From NCBI RefSeq assembly GCF_013402915.1, contig NC_050726.1, positions 17,501-81,500 on the forward strand: DNA of 64,000 nt, in the 5' to 3' direction. Every line of letters begins with the position of its first letter. The stretch's first letter is position 1. The position numbers and the translations under genes are program-made. The notes under the pieces were generated by a model. That model was not told where the DNA came from. It ran no database searches and worked only from the letters and a program-made list of their open reading frames with translations. This document shows positions 49,965-59,252 of this stretch, in pieces. The DNA comes from Zygotorulaspora mrakii. Taxonomy: Eukaryota; Ascomycota; Saccharomycetes; Saccharomycetales; Saccharomycetaceae.

Positions 49965-52900
49965 TCAGGATTCCATCTTTGATTCCTTTGAATTATTTGA
50001 TGAAAGCGAGCCAGAACCTAAAGCAGAAAGACACTCTTCTCTATCGCTAGTATTTGATTCATCTTTATCTTGAGCAGAATCTGGTGATATAGTCGAACCC
50101 TGATTTGATGTGGGCTCACGATTATTCTCATGAATAGCCAAAGGAGGAGATGCCTTCATCACATTCGCACCATTGACGCTTTGTGGTGTTATTGGTTTAC
50201 CCTTGACATTACCAACCACAGAAGGTGTTTCGCGATCTTGAGTTTGAGCTTGAGGATTTTTATCTATTATTGCGGGACTATTTTGGGAACTGTGGGTAGT
50301 GTCCATTCGATCTGGTACAGAGTTTGACGTAGTACTTGGGTCTCTTTTAGACACTGCGTGCATATTCTCTGGAGAAAGATTCCCAACGCTAGGGCTGCTA
50401 CTTTCAATATTTTTGTTGGATTTTTCAGCCTTATTATAACTGAAGTGATGTCTATTAGTATCAGACCGCTGTGGGTTGCTATACCCGGGCGATGATGTGG
50501 ATTGCGAATTCTTATTAGCCATTGCATGCGGCGAGAGGGCTTGTATGTTTGTCAAAGTCTGTAAAAGCTCAGCTGGCAGGTTTCTCAATTGGCTCAGATT
50601 AGGAGGTGATTGCTGCAAATCTACAGAAGAAGAAGATTTCCATTGTTGCGAATTATATGCTGGGGATTGTGATCTATTTGGCATAAACTCTCTTGGTTGT
50701 TCATCTGTCAACAAACCTGGAATCTGGGTGAGAAGAATATGAATTCTGTTTAAGGCATTTGAAGCCTTATCAAAGGACTTTGCCCCGACTTTCAATATCC
50801 AAATGTAGTTACGAAGACAATCTCTAAATCCCACTGCTTCATCTGTCGTTTTGGAAGTAACATACAGCAGAGCTGCAAATGTTCCGATCAACATTAGATT
50901 TCCAGTAGAGCAAGTGTACCAAAAAGCGTTTATATGTTCATTTTTTAGGTCACGAACAAATTCAATAGCTGCTACCAATCTAGTCTTGGCGGCAGTTCGA
51001 CAAACCTGCACAAGTTCCTTGGGTGTATCTTGTTTCAAAGTTGTTATGATTTTTCTGTGCAACGTGATTTCAGCAGCAAAGTACGCCAATGTTAAAGTTG
51101 CATTAGGGTTAAATTTCCTAGGAACAAATCTGTTCATAGACAATTTTGAAGGCAATGAATGATACCACTCGCGTAACTTCAATTGTAAAGGTTTAGCAAG
51201 TTTCAATACCTGCTCGATTTTTGAGGTCACCTGCATACCTCCTTCTGTATAAAATGTGTCCATGATTTCACCCAAAATCACACTAAGAGATACCACTTGT
51301 TGAAACATTAATGTACCATCAACAAAATCCTCATTACCTGGAAACATGTCAAATAAGGCACCACTACTTAACGGATTTTCCATACTAGAGTTCGGCCTAG
51401 ATGCTTCATGACTTTCGCTAATTGAAGGTGAAATGCTGGGAAAATCTTCCTCTGAGAGCATCCTAACCATCCAATTTCTGCCAAATATCAGGTGAGAAGG
51501 ACGAGACTCCAGTAGGGCTACCCACTTATCTTGACACCAGACGGCCCATGCCAGCCTCCTACGCAGCCCTCTTTCCCACCTAGGTAGCTTCCAATCTTGA
51601 CAATCAACCCCTAAGCCTAACTCTTCTGAAAGCGCGACAACAGCCGAATTTAAAACCCAATTATTTGAGCATTCACTTCTGCACTGTAAAAGAAGCAAGC
51701 CTGTTTGAACCATACTTAGTTTAGGTCTTTCAATCATGTCAAAAAATGTTCTAAATGCAATTTCATTGAGCTGAGATGCAACGTCTGGTTTTGGAAATCC
51801 AATCAACTTAGGATGAAAATCCCACCATTGCAACGCAAGTGAATAAACGGAAGCCAACAACGGCGCCGTTAACTCTCGGTATGATCTAGCGTATTTTTCT
51901 AAGAATACACGTTCATGCAAAATTGGGAAGTGAGGATGAATTAATTTGAAGAAGATCTCAACCAATACCTTCCCATGAGGGTAAATCAGTTTTTCAACCA
52001 TATCAATCTCTTGTTCCTGTTTCATATACAGTTGCTGATTAAAATTATCTCTTAATATGAACTGCACATTTGGAGCAACTCTTCGTAGTGATACAGATGG
52101 TGACAATTGTATTTGATCAATGTGATCCAACTTAATGTGGTTTACCAAATTAATATCATATATTGAAGTTGCACCGACATAAAATGATGATCTTGGATAC
52201 TGCGCATGCGATTGAGATGACGAGAACTGCTGTACCTGTTGTTGAGGATCGTGTGGTTGCCTGGTACCGACTGTGTTTGAATTAACCGCAGGTTTGCAAT
52301 ATGGCGAATCTCTTGAATGATTTGTCGATGCAGAATGACTCATAGACTCATTTAAATGCTGCAAAAGTTCTGTATAGTATTGAACAACGTTTTCGTTTCC
52401 GATACTATTATTTTGCAGCTTAGTTTTCTTGTATGGTGCCTCCAAATTACTAATGTCATTGGTTCTAACATGCTTACTGCCATTATCATTTGGCTTATAG
52501 CCCCTATGCGGCTGCTCTGAAAAAGTACATTTGATACCCTTTGTTTCACACTGAACACAATTTGAAAGGTTAGGAACGATAACGCATTTAGTTTGCCTTC
52601 GCCTGCAATGGTCACAAGGTGATTCCGTTATGATTGATTTGTTTGTACCATTTTTATTATTGTTGTGAGTCTCACCATTATCATTTGTATGATTTCCATA
52701 ATGTGCACTGGGGGTTCCAGTATTTGAATTCGGATTTGTATTTAACTGAAAAGTTGAGTTGTTTGGATTGACAGACTTGCTCAACAATGTTTGATAGTGA
52801 TGCAAAAGCGCATCTAAATTTTGTTTCTCATTTGAATTTCCGTGTTCTAAGTTACGAGTATTATCCGTTTCAGAGTTATTCTTATAGATAGCCATGCCAG

Positions 52901-53165
52901 GTGTATCCATATCTTGTTGACTGAAAGTATTTGAGAACAAATGGGAATTATCACTCGCCAGGTTTTGCAGAATTGCCGTATAGTTATCATTAAAGCTCAG
53001 TACCTCGTTGTTAATGTTAGACCTTTCCTGCCTCCCCGGTTGCTCGCTTTGGGAGGCTTCATTTTTCTTATCGCCATTGAAAGTCTGAGTCATGGATTGC
53101 TCTCTATTTCTGTCATTTGAACCTAAAAATCCATCTGTTCGCGATATCTCTGAGCCCGAAGACAT
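49965..53165 (-). CDS. DAL81: DAL81, Zn2Cys6 regulator of nitrogen-degradation genes
   Basis: A 1066-residue transcription factor (970 in S. cerevisiae, YIR023W). It is needed for induction of allantoin, GABA, urea and amino-acid permease genes, with pathway-specific partners such as Dal82, Uga3 and Stp1. The cluster is C184, C187, C194, C203, C206 and C213 in PCDHCRRRQTKC and CVQCETKGIKC, essentially the S. cerevisiae sequence. A long Asn/Ser/Gln-rich N-terminus precedes it. The fungal-TF domain includes RWERGLRRRLAWAVWCQDKWVALLESRPSH. The C-terminal 250 residues are again low complexity. It faces ARC19 head-to-tail. Confidence 0.95.
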   Translation of the reverse strand: MSSGSEISRTDGFLGSNDRNREQSMTQTFNGDKKNEASQSEQPGRQERSNINNEVLSFNDNYTAILQNLASDNSHLFSNTFSQQDMDTPGMAIYKNNSETDNTRNLEHGNSNEKQNLDALLHHYQTLLSKSVNPNNSTFQLNTNPNSNTGTPSAHYGNHTNDNGETHNNNKNGTNKSIITESPCDHCRRRQTKCVIVPNLSNCVQCETKGIKCTFSEQPHRGYKPNDNGSKHVRTNDISNLEAPYKKTKLQNNSIGNENVVQYYTELLQHLNESMSHSASTNHSRDSPYCKPAVNSNTVGTRQPHDPQQQVQQFSSSQSHAQYPRSSFYVGATSIYDINLVNHIKLDHIDQIQLSPSVSLRRVAPNVQFILRDNFNQQLYMKQEQEIDMVEKLIYPHGKVLVEIFFKLIHPHFPILHERVFLEKYARSYRELTAPLLASVYSLALQWWDFHPKLIGFPKPDVASQLNEIAFRTFFDMIERPKLSMVQTGLLLLQCRSECSNNWVLNSAVVALSEELGLGVDCQDWKLPRWERGLRRRLAWAVWCQDKWVALLESRPSHLIFGRNWMVRMLSEEDFPSISPSISESHEASRPNSSMENPLSSGALFDMFPGNEDFVDGTLMFQQVVSLSVILGEIMDTFYTEGGMQVTSKIEQVLKLAKPLQLKLREWYHSLPSKLSMNRFVPRKFNPNATLTLAYFAAEITLHRKIITTLKQDTPKELVQVCRTAAKTRLVAAIEFVRDLKNEHINAFWYTCSTGNLMLIGTFAALLYVTSKTTDEAVGFRDCLRNYIWILKVGAKSFDKASNALNRIHILLTQIPGLLTDEQPREFMPNRSQSPAYNSQQWKSSSSVDLQQSPPNLSQLRNLPAELLQTLTNIQALSPHAMANKNSQSTSSPGYSNPQRSDTNRHHFSYNKAEKSNKNIESSSPSVGNLSPENMHAVSKRDPSTTSNSVPDRMDTTHSSQNSPAIIDKNPQAQTQDRETPSVVGNVKGKPITPQSVNGANVMKASPPLAIHENNREPTSNQGSTISPDSAQDKDESNTSDREECLSALGSGSLSSNNSKESKMES

Positions 53166-53448
53166 CCCTAACTACTTATCAGAGCTTGAATTTATAGTCA
53201 CACTCCAGAGAAAGGAAGATTATCACTGTGATTATACAGAGGATGTACTTCAATGCTATCTCAGATTGCCAATCATCGGATTTCCTTTTTTTCTCTCATT
53301 TTGCATCAACAACCAGTAAAAGGCGATGACGAATTTCGTACGAGTATCATTTATTACGTACATAATTAATGATAATAGCTAGTTAAGCTAACTGATATGT
53401 ATGAAAGGACCAGAGCATCTCCATGTATGGGCCGTAGGCAACTGCTGC

Positions 53449-53964
53449 TCAGTATACAAACTCCCCAAGGTACGCTTCGGCAACAAATCTAGCCCTTGCA
53501 TTGAGAAACAGTTTGATCTCACTAATCTCTTTGTCGACATCTTCCATGAACTCGATGATAAAATCAACAAGTTTCCCTGTCTTCATCGATTCTGTATGCT
53601 TGTTGGTTATCAAAAATGAAATGCTATAGCCTGAGATTGGAGTACGCCTCAATATGTAGAACGACTCGGCACGTTGCTCCAGGAACCGTGTGAACTTGTG
53701 TACCAAAATCTGCTCGATTTCGTCTGCTTGTTTGACCTTGATGCTCACCCTGACGGAGTTTACACTGGATTCGATCAAAACCTGCTCATTCTCGTTACGC
53801 GAGATATGCATTGGTTGCAATAGAAGCTCAGCACTTGTGTTAGGCACTTCGACCTCTGGCCTGTTGTGTCTTTCAACCTCTAAAGAGGAGAAATTGCTCA
53901 GCGTCAAAGCGGCTTCCAAAGAGTAGCGCACCGCTGTGAGATATGGACGAAGTGATTGCGACAT
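53449..53964 (-). CDS. ARC19: ARC19, Arp2/3 complex subunit (ARPC4)
   Basis: A 171-residue subunit, the same length as S. cerevisiae Arc19, in the core of the Arp2/3 complex that nucleates branched actin at endocytic patches. Signature segments are [69 protein letters not shown] and [15 protein letters not shown]. The start is a normal ATG. It is divergent from PRP40 with a 225-bp shared promoter. Confidence 0.97.
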   Translation of the reverse strand: MSQSLRPYLTAVRYSLEAALTLSNFSSLEVERHNRPEVEVPNTSAELLLQPMHISRNENEQVLIESSVNSVRVSIKVKQADEIEQILVHKFTRFLEQRAESFYILRRTPISGYSISFLITNKHTESMKTGKLVDFIIEFMEDVDKEISEIKLFLNARARFVAEAYLGEFVY

Positions 53965-54189
53965 TTTTTAGGCAACTTGAACCTCACTATTATGGTGTCT
54001 TTCGACGTGCTTCGTCTTGTTAAAAAGCATTATTTTCAGTTAAAGGGCCCCTTTCTGATACTCAAGATGATAACTATTCTACTATTTTGTCGGGTAACCC
54101 AAACAGCAAAAAATTGCATGATATATGAGATTCTACTCTTGAATCTTATAGTGCGACGGATATCATCGTGGTAATAATAGACCTTTGGA

Positions 54190-55947
54190 ATGCCAGATGG
54201 TGAGTGGAAGGATGCCAGAGATGCGAAAGGTAGGGTTTACTATTATAACGTAAAAACAGGAAAGTCTCAATGGGAAAAACCGGAGGCGCTGTTCACCGTG
54301 CAGGAATCACTATTATCCAAACACGGCTGGAAGGTTAGCAAAACACCTGAGGGCACAATATACTATTACCACACTGAAAGTGGGAAGTCTCAGTGGGATG
54401 TACCTCAATTTGCAGATGAGAATCTCTCAAAAAGTGAAGCCAAGAATATAGAAGATGTGCCCCAGACTGCCTACATAGAAAAGTCATCAGAGGCGGAGGT
54501 GAAGGTAGTCCCATCCATGGTGAAAGTTAAGAATGATCAGAGAGATGTCAGTAATCTCATGATATTGAACCCCGAAAGAAAGTCGAAAGAAGAGGCCGAA
54601 AAAGAGTTCATCGAAATGCTGCAGCAAAATCAAGTCGATTCTACTTGGTCGTTCAGCAAAATCATCTCTGAATTGGGTGCAACGGATCCCAGATATTGGA
54701 TTGTCGATGACGATCCACTATGGAAACAAGATGTGTTTGATAAATATTTGACGAATAGAACAGAAGACCAGCTGCTGAAGGAGAGGACTGAAACGGAAAA
54801 ATTTAAGGAAGCCTTTGAACAAATGCTTAGAGGCAAAAATCAAATAAAATATTACACGCGATGGTCTACAGTTCGAAGGTGGATCGCAAATGAACCAATT
54901 TATAAGCATTCGGTGGTTAAAGAAGCTGTTAAAAGGAAAACTTTTCAAGATTACGTTAAGCGCTTGAAGGAAGAAAGGGAAGAGTCTATAAAGAGTCTCA
55001 AGGAGCAAGCTATCAAAGAGCTACACGAATACCTTTCCAATATACTCTTGAATCCGGAGAATCGTACAAAAAATAAAGAGGATATACCCATATTGACGTT
55101 GCAGCAATTGTTGAACAGTTACCTTTTCGAAAAAAATAAGAGATTCATGGCTAACAAACATTTTAAGATACTAACGCATGCAGATGTGTTAAAAGTTTAT
55201 TTAGAAATATTAGGGGAGGAAGAGAAAACACTGCATGACAAATGGAGAGCTTTAAGTGAGTGCTGCTATACAAGAGACCGAATCGCTCGTGATAACTTCA
55301 AAGGTCTTTTGAGAGAGCCAAAACTACGTATACGAGCCAATTCCAATTGGAATGATGTATATCCGCATTTTAAGAATGATGAAAGATTTCTTCAACTATT
55401 AGGAACAGACGGATCCAACGCGTTAGATTTCTTTCTAGATTACGTCGAGGAATTGAATATAACAATCGGTGCACACCGATCAATGGCACAGACACTTCTT
55501 ATAGATAAAAAATTTCAATGGCAAGACGATGATACAAAAAATAGGTCAGGCTTAATCAAAGTGCTGGAGCAAAATCCAAATTTCGAGAAAGTTGATAAAA
55601 TAGATATGGACCTAGTCATTGATCAATTGCTCAAAGTGAGGAAAGAAAAGCTCATACAAGAGGCTGAGGTTCAGCAGAGGATTCTGGACCAGAAAAAGCA
55701 TTTGTTTAAGTTAATGCTCCATAGACTTTATCGAAACCTTGCAAGCAAACCGACCTGGGAAGCTGCCTACCATCAACTTGAACAAACGGTGGAATTTAAG
55801 GAGCTTGCTAGCAGTGACGTTTCTCTCAAAGATCTTTACGAGGAGTTCTTAGCTGAATGCTCTTCTATAGGGCCACATGTCAATACAACGATACCAAAGG
55901 TTTCAAAGAAAAGACCATTGACACCTTCTATTGAATTAGACTACTAA
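54190..55947 (+). CDS. PRP40: PRP40, U1 snRNP protein with WW and FF domains
   Basis: A 585-residue splicing factor (583 in S. cerevisiae) that helps U1 snRNP bridge the 5' splice site and branch-point complex. Two WW domains at the N-terminus (WKDARDAKGRVYYYNVKTGK at about 6-25 and WKVSKTPEGTIYYYHTESGK) have the expected Trp pairs (W6/W28 in the first). FF repeats begin near residue 130 (KEEAEKEFIEMLQQNQVDST) and include FKEAFEQMLRGKNQI and DKWRALSECCYTRDRIARDNFKGLL. The start is a normal ATG. Confidence 0.96.
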   Translation: MPDGEWKDARDAKGRVYYYNVKTGKSQWEKPEALFTVQESLLSKHGWKVSKTPEGTIYYYHTESGKSQWDVPQFADENLSKSEAKNIEDVPQTAYIEKSSEAEVKVVPSMVKVKNDQRDVSNLMILNPERKSKEEAEKEFIEMLQQNQVDSTWSFSKIISELGATDPRYWIVDDDPLWKQDVFDKYLTNRTEDQLLKERTETEKFKEAFEQMLRGKNQIKYYTRWSTVRRWIANEPIYKHSVVKEAVKRKTFQDYVKRLKEEREESIKSLKEQAIKELHEYLSNILLNPENRTKNKEDIPILTLQQLLNSYLFEKNKRFMANKHFKILTHADVLKVYLEILGEEEKTLHDKWRALSECCYTRDRIARDNFKGLLREPKLRIRANSNWNDVYPHFKNDERFLQLLGTDGSNALDFFLDYVEELNITIGAHRSMAQTLLIDKKFQWQDDDTKNRSGLIKVLEQNPNFEKVDKIDMDLVIDQLLKVRKEKLIQEAEVQQRILDQKKHLFKLMLHRLYRNLASKPTWEAAYHQLEQTVEFKELASSDVSLKDLYEEFLAECSSIGPHVNTTIPKVSKKRPLTPSIELDY

Positions 55948-56011
55948 TTGTAAAAATCATGCTTTCATCAAGACGAGCGAAGAAGAAATCTATACATTAG
56001 CTTATATAAAT

Positions 56012-56518
56012 TCATTCATTACTCATCAATGAGCTGAGACCTAAAAGACCCATCATAGCGAATTTAGCATACTTGTTTTCCGAGATCCAAATGGTTATGT
56101 AACCGATCTGAGGAATGTAACCCTTTACAGTTCCTACAATGTCACTCTGCTTATTCAAATAGATATTTTTATTTGCATACAGGGGAATATCATTACCTGC
56201 GTTATTGTCACCTTTTGTTAAAAGCAACTGCTTATTATTCTTCTCACTGTGGTGTTCCCTCATTACTCTGTGGACGATGGGAATTGATTTACCTTCAACT
56301 TCGTAAATAACCACATCACCGACTCTGCTTCTCTGATTTCTATTCCATAAAAACAAGACATCGCCTCTTTGAAATGCAGGCTCCATTGAGCCTGACAACA
56401 CCACCACTATTGGGGAATGTGAATTAGTGGCCAGTGAGAGCCCCTTCCAGAACATAAAAGCTGAAGAAAGCACGAAGCATAGGTTTAAAAATCTGGTAAG
56501 CTCGAATCTAAGATTCAT
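56012..56518 (-). CDS. SEC11: SEC11, catalytic subunit of ER signal peptidase
   Basis: A 168-residue type I signal peptidase of the ER (167 in S. cerevisiae, YIR022W). It has one N-terminal membrane segment (11-30). The catalytic serine S44 lies in [16 protein letters not shown] and the catalytic histidine H83 in IPIVHRVM; conserved aspartates are D104 and D110 in [11 protein letters not shown]44 and H83 have the same numbers as in S. cerevisiae. The start is a normal ATG. It sits between PRP40 (convergent) and the CCE1/MRS1 gene, the interleaved ancestral order. Confidence 0.97.
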   Translation of the reverse strand: MNLRFELTRFLNLCFVLSSAFMFWKGLSLATNSHSPIVVVLSGSMEPAFQRGDVLFLWNRNQRSRVGDVVIYEVEGKSIPIVHRVMREHHSEKNNKQLLLTKGDNNAGNDIPLYANKNIYLNKQSDIVGTVKGYIPQIGYITIWISENKYAKFAMMGLLGLSSLMSNE

Positions 56519-56733
56519 CTAGACAGTATGCTGGAGGAATTAAACTGAATCAATTACGTATTATTACCTAGACCAACATGCGTGTCTCCAGAGTCGAAAT
56601 TGAATGTTCTCTTTATTGGAATCAACTAAACACGGCGGGTAACCGTTGACACTATATACAAAAGTCTATATGCTGTAATGCTCATACTTCCGGTTTTATT
56701 AAAAGAGCTCGGACCATTACCTGCGTATCTCTG

Positions 56734-57846
56734 CTAGCTGGATATACGCTTATGGTGTATAGTTGTCTGAGCATCATTAAGGTTATTGACGTCAAGTTTG
56801 TTGCTTTTTATAGTATCATTGAACGCTGCTAATACCGTTTGATCATACTTTCCCTCTTTTCTCATTACTATTTCACGAATCTGCCCATAAAATTTTAGCC
56901 ATTCTATCCAAGCCAAGCCATGTAGGAATGAATCCGCCAAATCATCGTCTTTTTTCATGCCAGAAGTGGGCCCCAAAGGTGCACAATCGTATAATTTGAA
57001 TTTCGGATTGCCAGGAATAAAGGACTCTAAGCGCTTGGACCAATCAGGCGACAAAGATATATATTTATAATCACCTATACCCAACGCACCTTCTAATATT
57101 TTCTTCACAGTCACTATTTTCGTTGTTTTACTTATCCTGTTAGACAGACCGTTCGTTTTGGTTTCCTCTTCCTCAGCTTTCGAATATGATCTCTTGATAC
57201 TATCTTTCAGCGGCATAACTGAGTTCCAATACGATGTCATTCGCTGAGGATCTGATGATGCTACCATGTAGTTCAGTGCCCCCTTCTGGGAGTACCTCGA
57301 TTTGTTCAATAAATTCGAGAAAAGAATCTGTTCCAAAATGTTTACTTTCAAAATAGGCTCTAGAATCGACCTTGATGACATGGACCTTGACCTTTGTCTT
57401 TCAATAGTGAACATGTCGGGTAGTTTCTTCCGTGCTGTTAAATATTCGCATAAGTTGTAGACAACTTCAGATGTGTCAGTCGGATGCAAAGACATTCTTT
57501 CCTTAAATTTTGACTTCAAAAACTCTTCCTCTAGTTGAAATTTATTCCATTCAAGCAGTTTGGGTAGTTCCTCTCCTAGTGTCATCTCGAATTTCGCGTA
57601 AGCAAAATTCGATATGCCCAAATCGATTGATGTAACAGATATTTTTCCTTGATCAAGCTGTCGCTGTCTGAGTTCATTTAGAGATATAGCCTGATTCATA
57701 ATATTACTTCTCAAAGATGTCTTATTGGTTCCCAGACCAGCACCCAAAGAATATGCGAGTTTTCTTAAAGAACGAGTATTGGCCTTTCGACAATACATAT
57801 CCAAAGCAGGAAGGGCACTTTTCGCAAGCATCGATTGTTTTGCCAT
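56734..57846 (-). CDS. CCE1/MRS1-type mitochondrial Holliday-junction resolvase
   Basis: A 370-residue protein of the RNase H-fold resolvase family. S. cerevisiae has two WGD copies: Cce1 (YKL011C, cruciform-cutting enzyme of mitochondrial DNA) and Mrs1 (YIR021W, a group I intron splicing factor without resolvase activity). This is the single unduplicated form. The four acidic positions expected in an active enzyme are present: D75 in SIDLGISNFAYAKF, E149 in FTIERQRSR and the aspartates of KKDDDLADSF (about 300-305). The SAP-like N-terminus (LRKLAYSLGAGLGTNKTSLR) resembles the DNA-binding helix pair of this family. Retained resolvase activity is inferred. Confidence 0.92.
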   Translation of the reverse strand: MAKQSMLAKSALPALDMYCRKANTRSLRKLAYSLGAGLGTNKTSLRSNIMNQAISLNELRQRQLDQGKISVTSIDLGISNFAYAKFEMTLGEELPKLLEWNKFQLEEEFLKSKFKERMSLHPTDTSEVVYNLCEYLTARKKLPDMFTIERQRSRSMSSRSILEPILKVNILEQILFSNLLNKSRYSQKGALNYMVASSDPQRMTSYWNSVMPLKDSIKRSYSKAEEEETKTNGLSNRISKTTKIVTVKKILEGALGIGDYKYISLSPDWSKRLESFIPGNPKFKLYDCAPLGPTSGMKKDDDLADSFLHGLAWIEWLKFYGQIREIVMRKEGKYDQTVLAAFNDTIKSNKLDVNNLNDAQTTIHHKRISS

Positions 57847-58032
57847 ATTGAAAATGACCCCAATCCGTAATGCTACCTATTTACACCTGGCTTCCAGATG
57901 TTCTTCGCCTTTTCGCAATTCTTAAGTTACACTCGTTTTCTCAGATCAGTTTTTCTAACCCAAATAAAAAGACACTAATTCAAGAATGACACAAAATGAA
58001 GATGATCGCTTAATCAAAGTAGGCAGTATAAG

Positions 58033-58860
58033 ATGAAAGATAATCGCACGGGAGCTGGTTACTCCCAATGGCCGTTTCAAAGAGCTTTCAAAAGATTTAC
58101 ATATGACCACAACAGCGCAGGGGCAGCTGATTCCGTTAAACGAACTCTTAGACAAAGGTTTAAGAGTATTCGGAAAGAAAGAGACGGTCACAGAATTAGA
58201 AAATGGAAAAACAATAAAACCCCTGCTTCAAAGAAAACTGGACGCATCCTTGGGGAGCCATTTGACCAAGATGTTTCATCAGGCGAATTGAGGATCATCA
58301 GTGGTATCAGCTGCTTTGAAGATGCTGACGAAAATGGTGATGAAAACGACTACGAGTATCGAGATGAGCCCTCACTTGAAGAAATTCCCATCCAGAACAG
58401 TGCTGGCTGTGGAGTTGTCGGTCCATCAAAATTAACTTTCAAGGAACAACGAGAACTTCTGAGATATCAAAAAAGCGAACACTATAACTTATCCAGAGCA
58501 GCATTCGTATTGGATTCAAAAGAATTTGCGAGTAATGAAAGCATCTATCCATCGCACGAAAATAGTTTGAAAGGTAATCACCTAGGTCCTGATTGCGCTA
58601 CAAGTGAATGTTATGGAAGTAGTACACTAAAACGTTTTCAATACTCACTTTTATCGATGTTCAAACTTGCGAACAAGAATACGACTGAGCAGTATAGTGA
58701 TAGACCAACTTCGAAGAATCAATTCAATGTCTCAGTCCCACAATCCGACTTTGCTATCAAAATGAGCATGTCGTACTTTAGTCATATTCCCACAGTGTTT
58801 ACCGATTTCAAAACAGAGGAGGACTCACCTTATGGCAACCATGCTAAATACTTCATATAG
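58033..58860 (+). CDS. Protein of unknown function, 275 residues
   Basis: I do not recognise this protein. The frame is ATG-started and long, with a 186-bp spacer from the divergent CCE1/MRS1 gene. Residues 15-72 are strongly basic, 96-118 are acidic, and 133-161 (SKLTFKEQRELLRYQKSEHY then NLSRAAFVL) look like an ordered, possibly conserved helix. The C-terminal part is Ser/Asn-rich with a hydrophobic end (SMSYFSHIPTVFTDF). No membrane segment, signal peptide or catalytic motif is visible. It lies exactly where the YKL/YIR block meets the YKL088/YHR005 block, so neighbours give no name. A fast-evolving nuclear or signalling protein is possible, but this is a guess from composition. Confidence 0.7.
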   Translation: MKDNRTGAGYSQWPFQRAFKRFTYDHNSAGAADSVKRTLRQRFKSIRKERDGHRIRKWKNNKTPASKKTGRILGEPFDQDVSSGELRIISGISCFEDADENGDENDYEYRDEPSLEEIPIQNSAGCGVVGPSKLTFKEQRELLRYQKSEHYNLSRAAFVLDSKEFASNESIYPSHENSLKGNHLGPDCATSECYGSSTLKRFQYSLLSMFKLANKNTTEQYSDRPTSKNQFNVSVPQSDFAIKMSMSYFSHIPTVFTDFKTEEDSPYGNHAKYFI

Positions 58861-59252
58861 ACAGTAAACCACTTGAAATGACCGCATGTGAAATGATGCG
58901 GTGCAAAAAACCTCATGATTTTATGGGCTCTCACTCAACCTAAGATTGTGAGAACTGATATGTTCAGCTATCGCATTACACATGGTACTCGTTGCTTTGT
59001 GTTGCCCCCTTTTTAATTTAAGTTTCTACATTGGTTGCCACCAGTGTGACCAATTTTTCTATCTCCACGCTTCCTCGTCAAGCTGGAACGAGAAGCATCA
59101 TATGAAGTGTGAAAATGAAAGGAAGTCATTGCAAACTTCCATTTGCAAAGGAGGTGTTCGATCTTCATTTAGTGTGACCTTCGTGTTATTGTATTTCCAA
59201 TAGCAAAGCTTCGATTGCTTCAAATTTTATCCCACTTCAGTGGAAGCGGAAT
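58861..59252. other. Intergenic, upstream of CAB3
   Basis: About 390 bp between two genes on the same strand. A 73-codon ATG frame (58982-59203) has no recognised similarity and is judged spurious. No regulatory motif was identified. Confidence 0.4.
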
